DNA of 7,491 nt from Planctomycetota bacterium (GTDB lineage Bacteria > Planctomycetota > Phycisphaerae > Sedimentisphaerales > Anaerobacaceae). Where the stretch lies: assembly GCA_022567055.1 (NCBI GenBank), contig JADFHU010000261.1, positions 1 through 7,491 on the forward strand, in the 5' to 3' direction. Position 1 is the first letter of the stretch. Every line of letters starts with the position of its first letter. The notes under the pieces are model-generated. The model had not been told where the DNA came from, ran no database searches, and saw only the letters and a program-made list of their open reading frames with translations. Shown here in pieces: positions 1 to 6,396 of the stretch. A program made the translations under genes and the position numbers.

Positions 1-152
1 ATCCGCGACGTAGAACTGCTACGCCTGTGGTTTCGCTCAATCGGGCGCGACCCAATATGGGGCACACTTGGACCCCAAATTGTCCAACTTATTTCTTGCC
101 GATCCCAAAGCCACGTAGGCCCGTGAAGACGGAGATCGGCGATGTCAACTGA
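1..152 (+). other. Upstream edge: possible 3' end of a preceding gene
   Basis: No product is recognised here. Two plus-strand frames are open from the window edge. Frame 1 runs to a TGA at 124-126, 15 bp before the first adaptor. Frame 3 runs to a TGA at 150-152, so it would overlap the first adaptor's ATG (142) by 11 bp, exactly the overlap seen at 1601-1611 and 3048-3058. The frame 3 product ends in KTEIGDVN, which resembles the adaptor C-termini RQEIDHVD and READHVD. This suggests that an upstream gene of the same operon, perhaps another adaptor copy, ends here. The rest of the frame 3 translation does not look like an adaptor, so the similarity may only reflect the duplicated junction DNA. 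A third open stretch (14-118, frame 2) also exists, so coding assignment is not secure. Confidence 0.3.
131..134 (+). promoter_or_regulatory. Ribosome binding site of first adaptor
   Basis: GGAG lies 7 nt before the ATG at 142. This ATG is the first possible start after the in-frame TGA at 124-126, so the site and the stop together fix the start. Confidence 0.6.
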
Positions 153-1611
153 TGTGGGTTCAGTAAAACGGAGCGCAGCGCGGCACGCCAGTCCACCTGC
201 CCCTTCGGGGCGGCGAAGGACAGTCATTCTGCTGGTGATCGGGGTCGGCACCGTGTTGGCATGGGCCGCGCTGGTGATGCCACGCACCAGTACGTCCCAG
301 GAGATCGGTCCCTATCTGACCCACACGATCACGCGGGGCGATTTGATCGTCACGGTCACGGAACAGGGTACGCTGGAAAGCGCTGACAACACAAAGATCA
401 AATGCAGAGTGCGCGGTGAGAACACCATCATCAGGGTGGTCGAGAGCGGCTCCATTGTCAAACCCGGAGACGAACTGGTGCTTCTGGATACCCTGACCAT
501 CGAAGACGCCATTGCCGAACGCACCAAGTATGCCCATCTGACGCGGTCTGGGGCCGAACGGGCCAAAGCGGACCTGGCTCGGGCGGAACTCGCGATCTCC
601 GAATACCTTGAAGGCCGCTATCGCATTGAGCTGATGACCCTCCAGAAGGACCTGACCATTGCCAAGTCCAACCAACTTACGGCCCAGAATATGCTGGCCC
701 ACGCCGAGATGCTGTCGAAGCGTGGCTACGCCAGCGCATTAGACATCCAGGAGAAACGATTCGCGGTCACGCGGGCGGAGTTGACCGTGGGCATTACGCA
801 CACGCACATCGATGTTCTCAAGGAATTCACCAAGGCCATGGAGCTGGAAACCCTCCAGGGCGACTTCAATGCAGCCCAAGCCCGCTACGCTGCAGAGGCC
901 GAACGCGCTCAAATGGATGCTGCCCGGCGCGATCTCGCCCTGGAGGAACTGGCGCACTGCGTCGTGAAGGCCGAACGGGGCGGTCTGGTGATTTACCCCG
1001 TAGCCGAAGCGTGGAAGAGGGCGCCTAAGATCGAAGAAGGGGCGACCGTGCACCAGGATCAAACCCTGCTGCTCATGCCTGACCTGTCTCATATGCAGGT
1101 AAAGGTCGGTATGCACGAGTCTATTGTCGAGCGCATCAACCCGGGACTGGCGGCCCGAATTACGCTCCCGGGCCAGACGCTGAGCGGCGAGGTCGTCTCG
1201 GTGGCCTCGGTCACGCGGCCGGCCGGTTGGTGGACCGGAAATGTCGTGAAATACGACACCATCATTACCCTCCCCTCGATCCCGGGACTCAAGCCCGGCA
1301 TGACCGCGGAGGTGGAAATCATCGTCGATCGGCACGAGAATGTCCTGACGATCCCAGTCACTGCCGTCGTCGAAACCGCCGAGGGCGCATTCTGTTGGAT
1401 CGTGAGCGCTGACGGGGCAAAACGGCGTTCTCTGACACTCGGCGATGCCGACGACAACTTCGCGGTCGTCACGACCGGGCTGCAGCAAGGGGACGAGGTC
1501 GTGCTGGATGCGCTGGCCTCTATTGAGGAGGCGCAGACACTGGCCCTGCAACCCATCGAAGCGGTCACCCCCCCCGCGTCGGCACGGCAGGAGATTGATC
1601 ATGTCGACTAA
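142..1611 (+). CDS. HlyD/MacA-family periplasmic adaptor protein, copy 1
   Basis: This is a membrane-fusion (periplasmic adaptor) subunit of an ABC-type export system, 489 aa. A basic N-terminus with RRR at 24-26 precedes one membrane anchor at about 27-46, leaving the rest in the periplasm. The order is: first lipoyl/barrel-sandwich half (about 62-116, IKCRVRG and VKPGDELV), a long charged coiled-coil hairpin (about 120-270), second lipoyl half (271-312, CVVKAERGGLVIYP and IEEGATVHQDQ), beta-barrel (about 313-395, PAGWWTGN, LKPGMTAEVE) and membrane-proximal domain (about 396-470, VLTIPVTAVV, GLQQGDEVVL). The hairpin tip holds H187, L191 and S198 with the spacing of the R-L-S motif by which adaptors touch TolC-type channels, with His in place of Arg. 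Cys 88, 273 and 418 are shared with both paralogues. It is first of three tandem adaptors and overlaps the next by 11 bp. The family is clear; substrate and partner channel are unknown. Confidence 0.93.
   Translation: MSTDVGSVKRSAARHASPPAPSGRRRTVILLVIGVGTVLAWAALVMPRTSTSQEIGPYLTHTITRGDLIVTVTEQGTLESADNTKIKCRVRGENTIIRVVESGSIVKPGDELVLLDTLTIEDAIAERTKYAHLTRSGAERAKADLARAELAISEYLEGRYRIELMTLQKDLTIAKSNQLTAQNMLAHAEMLSKRGYASALDIQEKRFAVTRAELTVGITHTHIDVLKEFTKAMELETLQGDFNAAQARYAAEAERAQMDAARRDLALEELAHCVVKAERGGLVIYPVAEAWKRAPKIEEGATVHQDQTLLLMPDLSHMQVKVGMHESIVERINPGLAARITLPGQTLSGEVVSVASVTRPAGWWTGNVVKYDTIITLPSIPGLKPGMTAEVEIIVDRHENVLTIPVTAVVETAEGAFCWIVSADGAKRRSLTLGDADDNFAVVTTGLQQGDEVVLDALASIEEAQTLALQPIEAVTPPASARQEIDHVD
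1589..1593 (+). promoter_or_regulatory. Ribosome binding site that fixes the copy 2 start
   Basis: AGGAG lies 7 nt before the ATG at 1601, inside the 3' end of copy 1. The reading frame is open further upstream, to an ATG at 1445, but that extension lies wholly within copy 1 and has no adaptor similarity. The site therefore supports 1601 as the true start. Confidence 0.75.
1597..1611 (+). repeat. Conserved gene junction, copy A
   Basis: GATCATGTCGACTAA carries the last codons and stop of adaptor 1 (DHVD, stop) and, in another frame, the first codons of adaptor 2 (MST). It matches 3044-3058 at 14 of 15 positions; the one difference changes a TAA stop to TGA. It is best read as the border of a tandem gene duplication. 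Confidence 0.85.
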
Positions 1612-3058
1612 GGTGCTTGCCGAACAGCGCAGCGGTCATCAGCATCTCTCATCACAGCGATGGAGAAAACCCCTTGGCTGGATCGGTTGGGTCGTCGTGG
1701 TCACCTCGGCTCCCGTATGGGTCCCAGGGTTGGGGTCGTCCCGAAAGAACGACTCCGAACGGACGCACACGGTCACGCGGGGCGACCTATGGGTCACGGT
1801 CACTGAAGAAGGGGTTCTGGAGAGTGCTGACAACACGGAAATAAAATGCAAGGTCCGCGGCGAGAGCACGGTCATCTGGGTGATTGAAAGCGGGTCTTAC
1901 GTGAAGCCAGGGGACGAGTTGGTGCGTCTGGAGACGCTGGCCATTGAGGAGGCCATCAGCGAACGCACCAAGTACTCCCATTGGTCGAGGTCCGCGGCAG
2001 AACGATCCGCAGCGGACGTGGCCAGAGCGGAACTCGCCACCTCCGAATACCTCGAGGGACGCTATCGCACCGAGTTAATGACCCTGGAGAAGGACCTGAC
2101 CCTAGCCCAGTCCGACCAGCTGACGGCGCAGAACATGCTGGCCCATACCGAGACCATGGCCAGACGCGGCTACGTCAGCGACTTAGACGTGGAGGAGGGA
2201 ACGCATTGGCGGACCCGCGCGGCGTTGCACGTGGATCTCACGAAAAAGCGAATTGAGGTCCTGGAACAATACACCAAGGCCATGGAGTTGGTAACGCTCA
2301 AGGGCAATTTGAATGAGGCCAGGGCCCGACACGCCGCCAACGTGGAACGGGCCAAGATGGATGAGACGCGCCGCGTTCTCGCCGTGGAGGAACTCGGGTA
2401 CTGTGTCATGAAGGCCGAACGGACCGGTCTGGTGATTTACCCCTCCCTCGCAGCGTGGAAGAAGGCGCCCGAGATCGAAGAAGGTGCCACCGTACACCGG
2501 AATCAAACCCTGCTGCTCATGCCGGACCTGTCCAAGATGCAGGTGGAGATCGGTATTCACGAATCCCTTGTCGATCGCATCAAACCGGGACTGGCCGCTC
2601 GGATCACGCTGCCGGACAAGACTCTGGACGGCGAGGTCACCTCCGTGGCTGCTGTCACGAGCCCGGCCGGTTGGTGGACCGGAAACGCAGTGAAATACGA
2701 CACGGTCATCAAACTCCCCCCGGTGTCTGGGCTAAAACCCGGTATGAGCGCGGAGGTGGAAGTGCTTGTCGATCGGCACGAGAATGTGCTGCTCATCCCC
2801 GTCGGCGCAGTACTGCAAATTGCCGAAGGGAACTTCTGCTGGGTCAAGACAGCCGGGGGCGTGAATCAACGTCGACCCTTGCAGCTCGGGGACACCGACG
2901 ACGCGTTCATTGTGGTCAAGGCGGGTCTTGAGGAAGGGGACGAGGTCCTGCTCGATCCGCTGGCCTCTGTTGCCGAAGCGCAGGCACTGGCCTTGATGCC
3001 AGTCAACCCAGCCAGGTCACGCGCCCCGGTGAACCGGGAGGCCGATCATGTCGACTGA
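1601..3058 (+). CDS. HlyD/MacA-family periplasmic adaptor protein, copy 2
   Basis: This is the second of three paralogous adaptors, 485 aa from the start at 1601, and is expected to span the periplasm from an N-terminal anchor at about 24-44. It has the same domain order as copy 1: lipoyl half 1 (about 57-111, IKCKVRGE, VKPGDELVRLE), coiled-coil hairpin (about 115-265, YLEGRY, LMTLEKDL), lipoyl half 2 (266-307), beta-barrel (308-390, PAGWWTGN, LKPGMSAEVE) and membrane-proximal domain (391-467). Cys 83, 268 and 413 match the shared positions. The tip has H182, M186 and S193. Residues 200-205 (GTHWRT) break the pattern seen in both sisters (KRFAVT and RAFEVT), while the flanks align at equal length. 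The DNA suggests a +1 and a -1 shift that cancel. It overlaps both neighbours by 11 bp. Family assignment is secure; whether it is still fully functional is not known. Confidence 0.92.
   Translation: MSTKVLAEQRSGHQHLSSQRWRKPLGWIGWVVVVTSAPVWVPGLGSSRKNDSERTHTVTRGDLWVTVTEEGVLESADNTEIKCKVRGESTVIWVIESGSYVKPGDELVRLETLAIEEAISERTKYSHWSRSAAERSAADVARAELATSEYLEGRYRTELMTLEKDLTLAQSDQLTAQNMLAHTETMARRGYVSDLDVEEGTHWRTRAALHVDLTKKRIEVLEQYTKAMELVTLKGNLNEARARHAANVERAKMDETRRVLAVEELGYCVMKAERTGLVIYPSLAAWKKAPEIEEGATVHRNQTLLLMPDLSKMQVEIGIHESLVDRIKPGLAARITLPDKTLDGEVTSVAAVTSPAGWWTGNAVKYDTVIKLPPVSGLKPGMSAEVEVLVDRHENVLLIPVGAVLQIAEGNFCWVKTAGGVNQRRPLQLGDTDDAFIVVKAGLEEGDEVLLDPLASVAEAQALALMPVNPARSRAPVNREADHVD
3036..3041 (+). 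promoter_or_regulatory. Ribosome binding site of copy 3
   Basis: GGGAGG lies 6 nt before the ATG at 3048, within the last codons of copy 2. It supports initiation at 3048, which coincides with the conserved junction. Confidence 0.7.
3044..3058 (+). repeat. Conserved gene junction, copy B
   Basis: GATCATGTCGACTGA is the second occurrence of the 15-bp border sequence at 1597-1611. It encodes the DHVD end of adaptor 2 and the MST start of adaptor 3 in overlapping frames, with the same 11-bp overlap. Confidence 0.85.
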
Positions 3059-4637
3059 CAACCCGACCGCAGCGGCGCTCCGGCGCGGCGCACATCAGCG
3101 CCCCCCACGGGGCCGGTGGCGCAAGCGCGCGTGGCTGGTCATCGGGTTGCTTGCCGTGGGCGCGTTCGCCGCCCAGGTGGTCACGAAGGAGAGTTCCTCA
3201 GCGGAGAACGGCCCCCGGTTCACACACAGGGTCAGGCGAGGGGACCTGATTGTCACGGTCACCGAACAGGGGACATTGGAGAGCGCCGTCAATACGGAAA
3301 TCAAGTGCCGGGTCCGAGATAAGGAGATTCCCATCACCTGGGTGATCGCAGGTGGGTCCAAGGTGAAGCGGGGAGACGTACTGGTCCGGCTGGCAACCCT
3401 GGCGTATGAAGACCGCATCAACGAGGTGTCAAAGCGGGTCCATTCCGCGCGGTCCACTGCCGAACGATCCAGGGCGGATCGGGCACGGGCGGCACTGGCG
3501 GTGCCCGAGTATCTGGAGGGTCGGTATCGTACCCAGTTGATGACCCTGGAGAAGGACCTGGCCGTTGCCGAATCCAACCTGCGTACGGCCCAAAACATGC
3601 TGGCCCATGAAGAGACCATGGCCCAGCGCGGCTATGTCGGTGCCTTGGAACTTGAGCGGCGGGCCTTCGAAGTTACGCAAGCCAAGCTAAGCGTGGGCCT
3701 CAAGCAGACCGAAATGGGTGTGCTGAAGGATTATACCAAGGCCATGGAGTTGAAAACGCTAAACGGCGACTTGGAGGTCAGTAAGGCACGCTGCCTGGCG
3801 AACGAGGCGCAATTAAAATCGGCGGAGGTTCAACTCGGACTTGCAAGAGCGGATCTCCAGCACTGCGTGGTAAGGGCCGAGAAGAGCGGCATCGTGATTT
3901 ACCCCACGGGCAAACCGTGGGAGTGGGTACCGGAGATCGAAGAAGGGGCCAACATATACATGGGGCAGACCATGCTGCTCATGCCCGACCTCGCCCAGAT
4001 GCAGGTAAAGGTCGGTATTCGTGAATCCTTCATCGACCGCGTGAAGCCGGGCCTGAAAGCGCGCGTGTCCCTTGCTAAGCAAACGCTCGCTGGGGAAGTC
4101 GCCACCGTGGCCGCAGTGACTGGGCCGGCCGGGTGGAGGAACGGCAACACGGTACGCTATGACACGATCGTCAAGCTGCCCTCAATCCCCGGCCTCATTC
4201 CCGGGATGAGCGCCGAGGTGGAGCTGACCCTTGCCCAGTATCAGGACGTGTTGACCGTCCCCGTGGCCGCCATCGTAGACAGCGCCCAGGGCACATTCTG
4301 TTGGGTCAAGACGGCGCAAGGCACAGAAAGGCGTAAACTGGAACTGGGTGACACCAATGACCGCTTCACCGTGGTGGAGACAGGTTTACAGGAAGGCGAT
4401 GAGGTGGTGCTCCACCCCTTCGCCTTTAAAGAAGCAAGGGACCTGGCCCTGCAACCCACTGCAGAGACAGAGGTGCAGGAGCCGAATGAACCCAAGCGGC
4501 CGAAGACAAGTGGGACAAAAGGAGCCTCGGAGTCAGGGCCCGATTCAAACTTGAAACGGTCCGGGCAGAGAACCACCAAACCGTCCAAGCGCTCAAACAA
4601 GAAAAAGCCAGTGCATTTGCAATCGGTAACAAAATGA
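3048..4637 (+). CDS. HlyD/MacA-family periplasmic adaptor protein, copy 3, with basic tail
   Basis: This is the third and most divergent adaptor, 529 aa. The N-terminal anchor is at about 27-45, after a basic stretch. Lipoyl half 1 (about 61-116) has IKCRVR but a one-residue-longer loop (DKEIPIT), and the helix after it departs from the sisters. The coiled-coil hairpin covers about 120-270 (YLEGRY, LMTLEKDL), lipoyl half 2 about 271-312, beta-barrel about 313-395 (PAGWRNGN instead of PAGWWTGN) and membrane-proximal domain about 396-468. Cys 87, 273 and 418 are shared; Cys 249 is extra. The tip has H187 and M191 but Gly at 198, where the sisters have Ser. After the LALQP at 466-470, where the sisters end within about 20 residues, it continues for 59 residues rich in Lys, Arg, Ser and Pro. 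Its stop overlaps the permease start (ATGA), so it is likely the copy translationally tied to the permease. Confidence 0.92.
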   Translation: MSTDNPTAAALRRGAHQRPPRGRWRKRAWLVIGLLAVGAFAAQVVTKESSSAENGPRFTHRVRRGDLIVTVTEQGTLESAVNTEIKCRVRDKEIPITWVIAGGSKVKRGDVLVRLATLAYEDRINEVSKRVHSARSTAERSRADRARAALAVPEYLEGRYRTQLMTLEKDLAVAESNLRTAQNMLAHEETMAQRGYVGALELERRAFEVTQAKLSVGLKQTEMGVLKDYTKAMELKTLNGDLEVSKARCLANEAQLKSAEVQLGLARADLQHCVVRAEKSGIVIYPTGKPWEWVPEIEEGANIYMGQTMLLMPDLAQMQVKVGIRESFIDRVKPGLKARVSLAKQTLAGEVATVAAVTGPAGWRNGNTVRYDTIVKLPSIPGLIPGMSAEVELTLAQYQDVLTVPVAAIVDSAQGTFCWVKTAQGTERRKLELGDTNDRFTVVETGLQEGDEVVLHPFAFKEARDLALQPTAETEVQEPNEPKRPKTSGTKGASESGPDSNLKRSGQRTTKPSKRSNKKKPVHLQSVTK

Positions 4638-5950
4638 ACAACTCCCTCATCCGAACGGCTCGATCGAGCGTAAAAAACCTGTTGGTACACAAGATGCGTT
4701 CCGGTCTGGCTGCCCTGGGCATCTTCATCGGGACCTGTACGGTCATCTGGTTGGTGGCCATGGGGGAAGGGGTGAGCTACCGAGCCCAGCAACAGATCAA
4801 GGAACTCGGCGCCACGAATATCATCATTCGGAGCAAGGAACCGAGTTCTGCGAGTGACGAGAAGGACTCCAACAGTCGTCTCAAGATTTACGGCCTGTTG
4901 AGGGCAGACTACCAACGCATCGTCGAGAATATTCCCAGCATTCGCCGCGCGATTCCCATGCGGGAACTCCGTTTCGAACTGCGGCGGGGCAACCGAACCG
5001 CGGACGCCAAACTCGTGGGATGTGTGGAGGCGTACCTGGCGCTAAACCGGCTGGAGATAGCCAGGGGCCGCTGGCTCACGCAACGCGACCGTGGCAAGAA
5101 AGTCGTGGTCCTGGCAGACGACGCGGCCAAGCGGCTTTTCCCCTATGAGAATCCCATTGGCCAGACCATCTGGGTGGGCAGCGAGTTCTACGTCGTCATT
5201 GGCCAGACCCGGCCGCGCATGGCGTCCGCTGCGATCGGCGGTAGCTTCGATGCCCGAGACTACGCCCTGGATGCCTATATCCCGCTCAAGACCATGCGCC
5301 AGCGTGTGGGCGATCTTGTGATGAAACGCGTGGGCGGCGAATTTCAGGGCGAACAAGTCGAACTCAGCCAAATCACCGTGAGCGTCGATAGCATGGACGA
5401 CGTCGACGAAACAGCGGCCATCATCAATACCTTACTCAAGAAGTATCACGACAAGGAAGACTATGCCGTGGTAGTACCCAAGGAGCTGTTACAGCAGGCG
5501 GAACGGACCCGAGCCATGTTCAATGTTTTGCTGGTGGTCATCGCTGGCATCTCCTTACTCGTGGGCGGCATCGGCATCATGAATATCATGCTCGCCACGG
5601 TGACCGAGCGGACGCAGGAGATCGGCATTCGGCGGGCGCTCGGCGCCAGACGCCGGCACATTATCCAACAGTTTCTCGCCGAAACGATTGTGCTCACGGC
5701 CAGCGGCGGTCTGCTGGGCGTCCTGTTCGGTCTCATGTGTGGGCCCCTGTTTCGAGGCCTGCGCACAACCGTGACGATGATGTCGCCGGACCTATTGCCA
5801 CCGATTGTCTACACGCTCGAACCGCGCATCGCGCCGTGGTCGGTGGTCTTGTCATTGGCCATTTCTCTCGGCGTGGGGATTGTCTTCGGCGTCTATCCCG
5901 CCCGGCAGGCCGCGTACATGGACCCGATAGAGGCGCTGCGGCACGAGTAA
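4634..5950 (+). CDS. MacB/FtsX-type ABC transporter permease
   Basis: This is the membrane subunit of a type VII (MacB-like) ABC system, 438 aa. TM1 is at about 24-44 (MRSGLAALGIFIGTCTVIWL, the usual opening of MacB-type permeases). A large periplasmic domain (about 45-294, MacB_PCD type) follows, then TM2 (296-322, GGIGIMNIML), a cytoplasmic coupling segment (325-345, ERTQEIGIRRALGARR), TM3 (346-372) and TM4 (402-422). It ends in the typical YPARQAAYMDPIEALRHE. The length fits stand-alone permeases that use a separate ATPase, such as YknZ; no nucleotide-binding domain is fused. In the family, ATP binding drives periplasmic conformational change that pushes substrate through the adaptor rather than pumping it through the membrane. 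There is no good Shine-Dalgarno before 4634; the start overlaps the copy 3 stop as ATGA, so coupled reinitiation is likely. It is the last gene of the operon. Substrate unknown. Confidence 0.93.
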   Translation: MNNSLIRTARSSVKNLLVHKMRSGLAALGIFIGTCTVIWLVAMGEGVSYRAQQQIKELGATNIIIRSKEPSSASDEKDSNSRLKIYGLLRADYQRIVENIPSIRRAIPMRELRFELRRGNRTADAKLVGCVEAYLALNRLEIARGRWLTQRDRGKKVVVLADDAAKRLFPYENPIGQTIWVGSEFYVVIGQTRPRMASAAIGGSFDARDYALDAYIPLKTMRQRVGDLVMKRVGGEFQGEQVELSQITVSVDSMDDVDETAAIINTLLKKYHDKEDYAVVVPKELLQQAERTRAMFNVLLVVIAGISLLVGGIGIMNIMLATVTERTQEIGIRRALGARRRHIIQQFLAETIVLTASGGLLGVLFGLMCGPLFRGLRTTVTMMSPDLLPPIVYTLEPRIAPWSVVLSLAISLGVGIVFGVYPARQAAYMDPIEALRHE

Positions 5951-5986
5951 ACCCGACCTGTACACTGCGCTTGAATAACTGCAAAG

Positions 5987-6091
5987 CGAATATCGAATAT
6001 CGAATGTCCAATTTCGAAGGTCGAAGGAAAAGGCAAGCCCCCCTGCTACACCCCACTTCGCCATTCGACATTGTTCGATATTGGACATTCA
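5987..6091. repeat. Heptamer-built imperfect inverted repeat (intergenic)
   Basis: The left arm (5987-6028) is six consecutive 7-bp units on the pattern CGAATnT; the first two are identical (CGAATAT) and the last two share CGAAGG. The right arm, read on the minus strand from 6091 to 6054, is built from similar heptamers with one 3-bp interruption at 6068-6070. The arms pair: 6002-6018 with 6074-6090 matches at 16 of 17 positions, including a perfect 11-bp GAATGTCCAAT / ATTGGACATTC. The spacer (about 6029-6053) is unlike the arms. It lies 36 bp after the permease stop and could fold at the transcript end, but no U-tract follows. It resembles REP/MITE-like extragenic palindromes; no transposase is in view. 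Confidence 0.85.
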
Positions 6092-6157
6092 CTCCTTTCC
6101 ATCGGAATCAAGATCAGGCTCTCCGAAAAAGCATCTGTCCCTCACCAATGCCGTCGT

Positions 6158-6163
6158 TATAAT
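6158..6163 (+). promoter_or_regulatory. Perfect -10-like TATAAT
   Basis: TATAAT matches the sigma-70 -10 consensus exactly, but the -35 position (about 6135-6140, CTGTCC) matches only about half of TTGACA. It overlaps the possible ATG at 6162, so it cannot be the promoter of that frame if that start is used. It could drive something further downstream. Confidence 0.25.
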
Positions 6164-6302
6164 GGTGGAACATTATGACGCCAAGGGACAACTGAGAGTG
6201 GCATTCCTGGGACTCGACATCGCCATATGGATCGTACTGGTCGTTTATCTGACCGATATGTTGCTGCTGGGCTGGTGGAGCAATCGCTCAACAAGGCCCT
6301 GA
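6162..6302 (+). CDS. Doubtful small membrane peptide (46 aa)
   Basis: The open frame from ATG 6162 encodes a short charged start (MVEHYDAKGQLR), then a strongly hydrophobic segment of about 25 residues (VAFLGLDIAIW onward to GWW) and a short polar end. It would be a single-span membrane peptide. Against it: no Shine-Dalgarno is present, the ATG overlaps a TATAAT, and other frames across the same bases are also open. The frame continues upstream to an ATG at 6081, but that lies inside the inverted repeat. It is not recognised as any family and may be chance or gene debris. Confidence 0.2.
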   Translation: MVEHYDAKGQLRVAFLGLDIAIWIVLVVYLTDMLLLGWWSNRSTRP

Positions 6303-6316
6303 TGGAGTGGCAATGA
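6179..6316 (+). pseudogene. Possible gene remnant, two short frames (6179-6316 and 6313-6417)
   Basis: A second frame is open from 6179 to a TGA at 6314-6316 and ends in an amphipathic-helix-like VEQSLNKALMEWQ. Its stop overlaps an ATG at 6313 as ATGA. This starts a 34-residue frame (MTTQQQADNRQAV onward) ending at TAA 6415-6417. Both translations look more protein-like than random, yet neither is long enough or has a convincing start. They may be pieces of a decayed gene cut up by indels. No family is recognised. Confidence 0.2.
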
Positions 6317-6349
6317 CGACCCAGCAACAGGCGGACAATCGGCAGGCGG

Positions 6350-6377
6350 TTGACAAGCAGAATTGGTTTGACATAAA
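6350..6377 (+). promoter_or_regulatory. Candidate sigma-70 promoter
   Basis: A perfect -35 TTGACA (6350-6355) is followed after 16 bp by CATAAA (6372-6377), four of six matches to TATAAT. It faces the gene at 6493 and would give a leader of roughly 110 nt. A second TTGACA at 6368-6373 has no good -10 partner. Confidence 0.3.
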
Positions 6378-6396
6378 TAGCAAGGAAGGAAAAAAC

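Noticed and set aside
68..95. Possible operon promoter TTGGAC with TATTTC 16 bp away
   Set aside because: The -10 matches only three of six bases, and the open frames plus junction-like overlap suggest the operon continues upstream.
1445..1600. Upstream extension of the adaptor 2 reading frame
   Set aside because: It lies inside adaptor 1, is an Arg/Pro-rich out-of-frame translation, and the AGGAG-preceded ATG at 1601 repeats the junction seen at 3048.
739..1602. Long minus-strand open frame (287 codons) opposite adaptor 1
   Set aside because: It is the antisense shadow of a clear adaptor gene in G+C-rich DNA. The translation has no recognisable domain, and similar shadows occur opposite the other copies.
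4241..4915. Minus-strand open frame of 224 codons across the adaptor 3 / permease border
   Set aside because: It spans two confidently coding plus-strand genes and shows no family features; chance antisense frame.
5951..6091. Heptamer repeat considered as a CRISPR array
   Set aside because: Units are 7 bp with no unique spacers between them, and the arms are inverted; the structure is a palindrome, not a repeat-spacer array.
5737..6162. Plus-strand open frame overlapping the permease end and running through the inverted repeat
   Set aside because: The first half is out-of-frame permease DNA and the second half reads through the heptamer repeat; no protein-like features.
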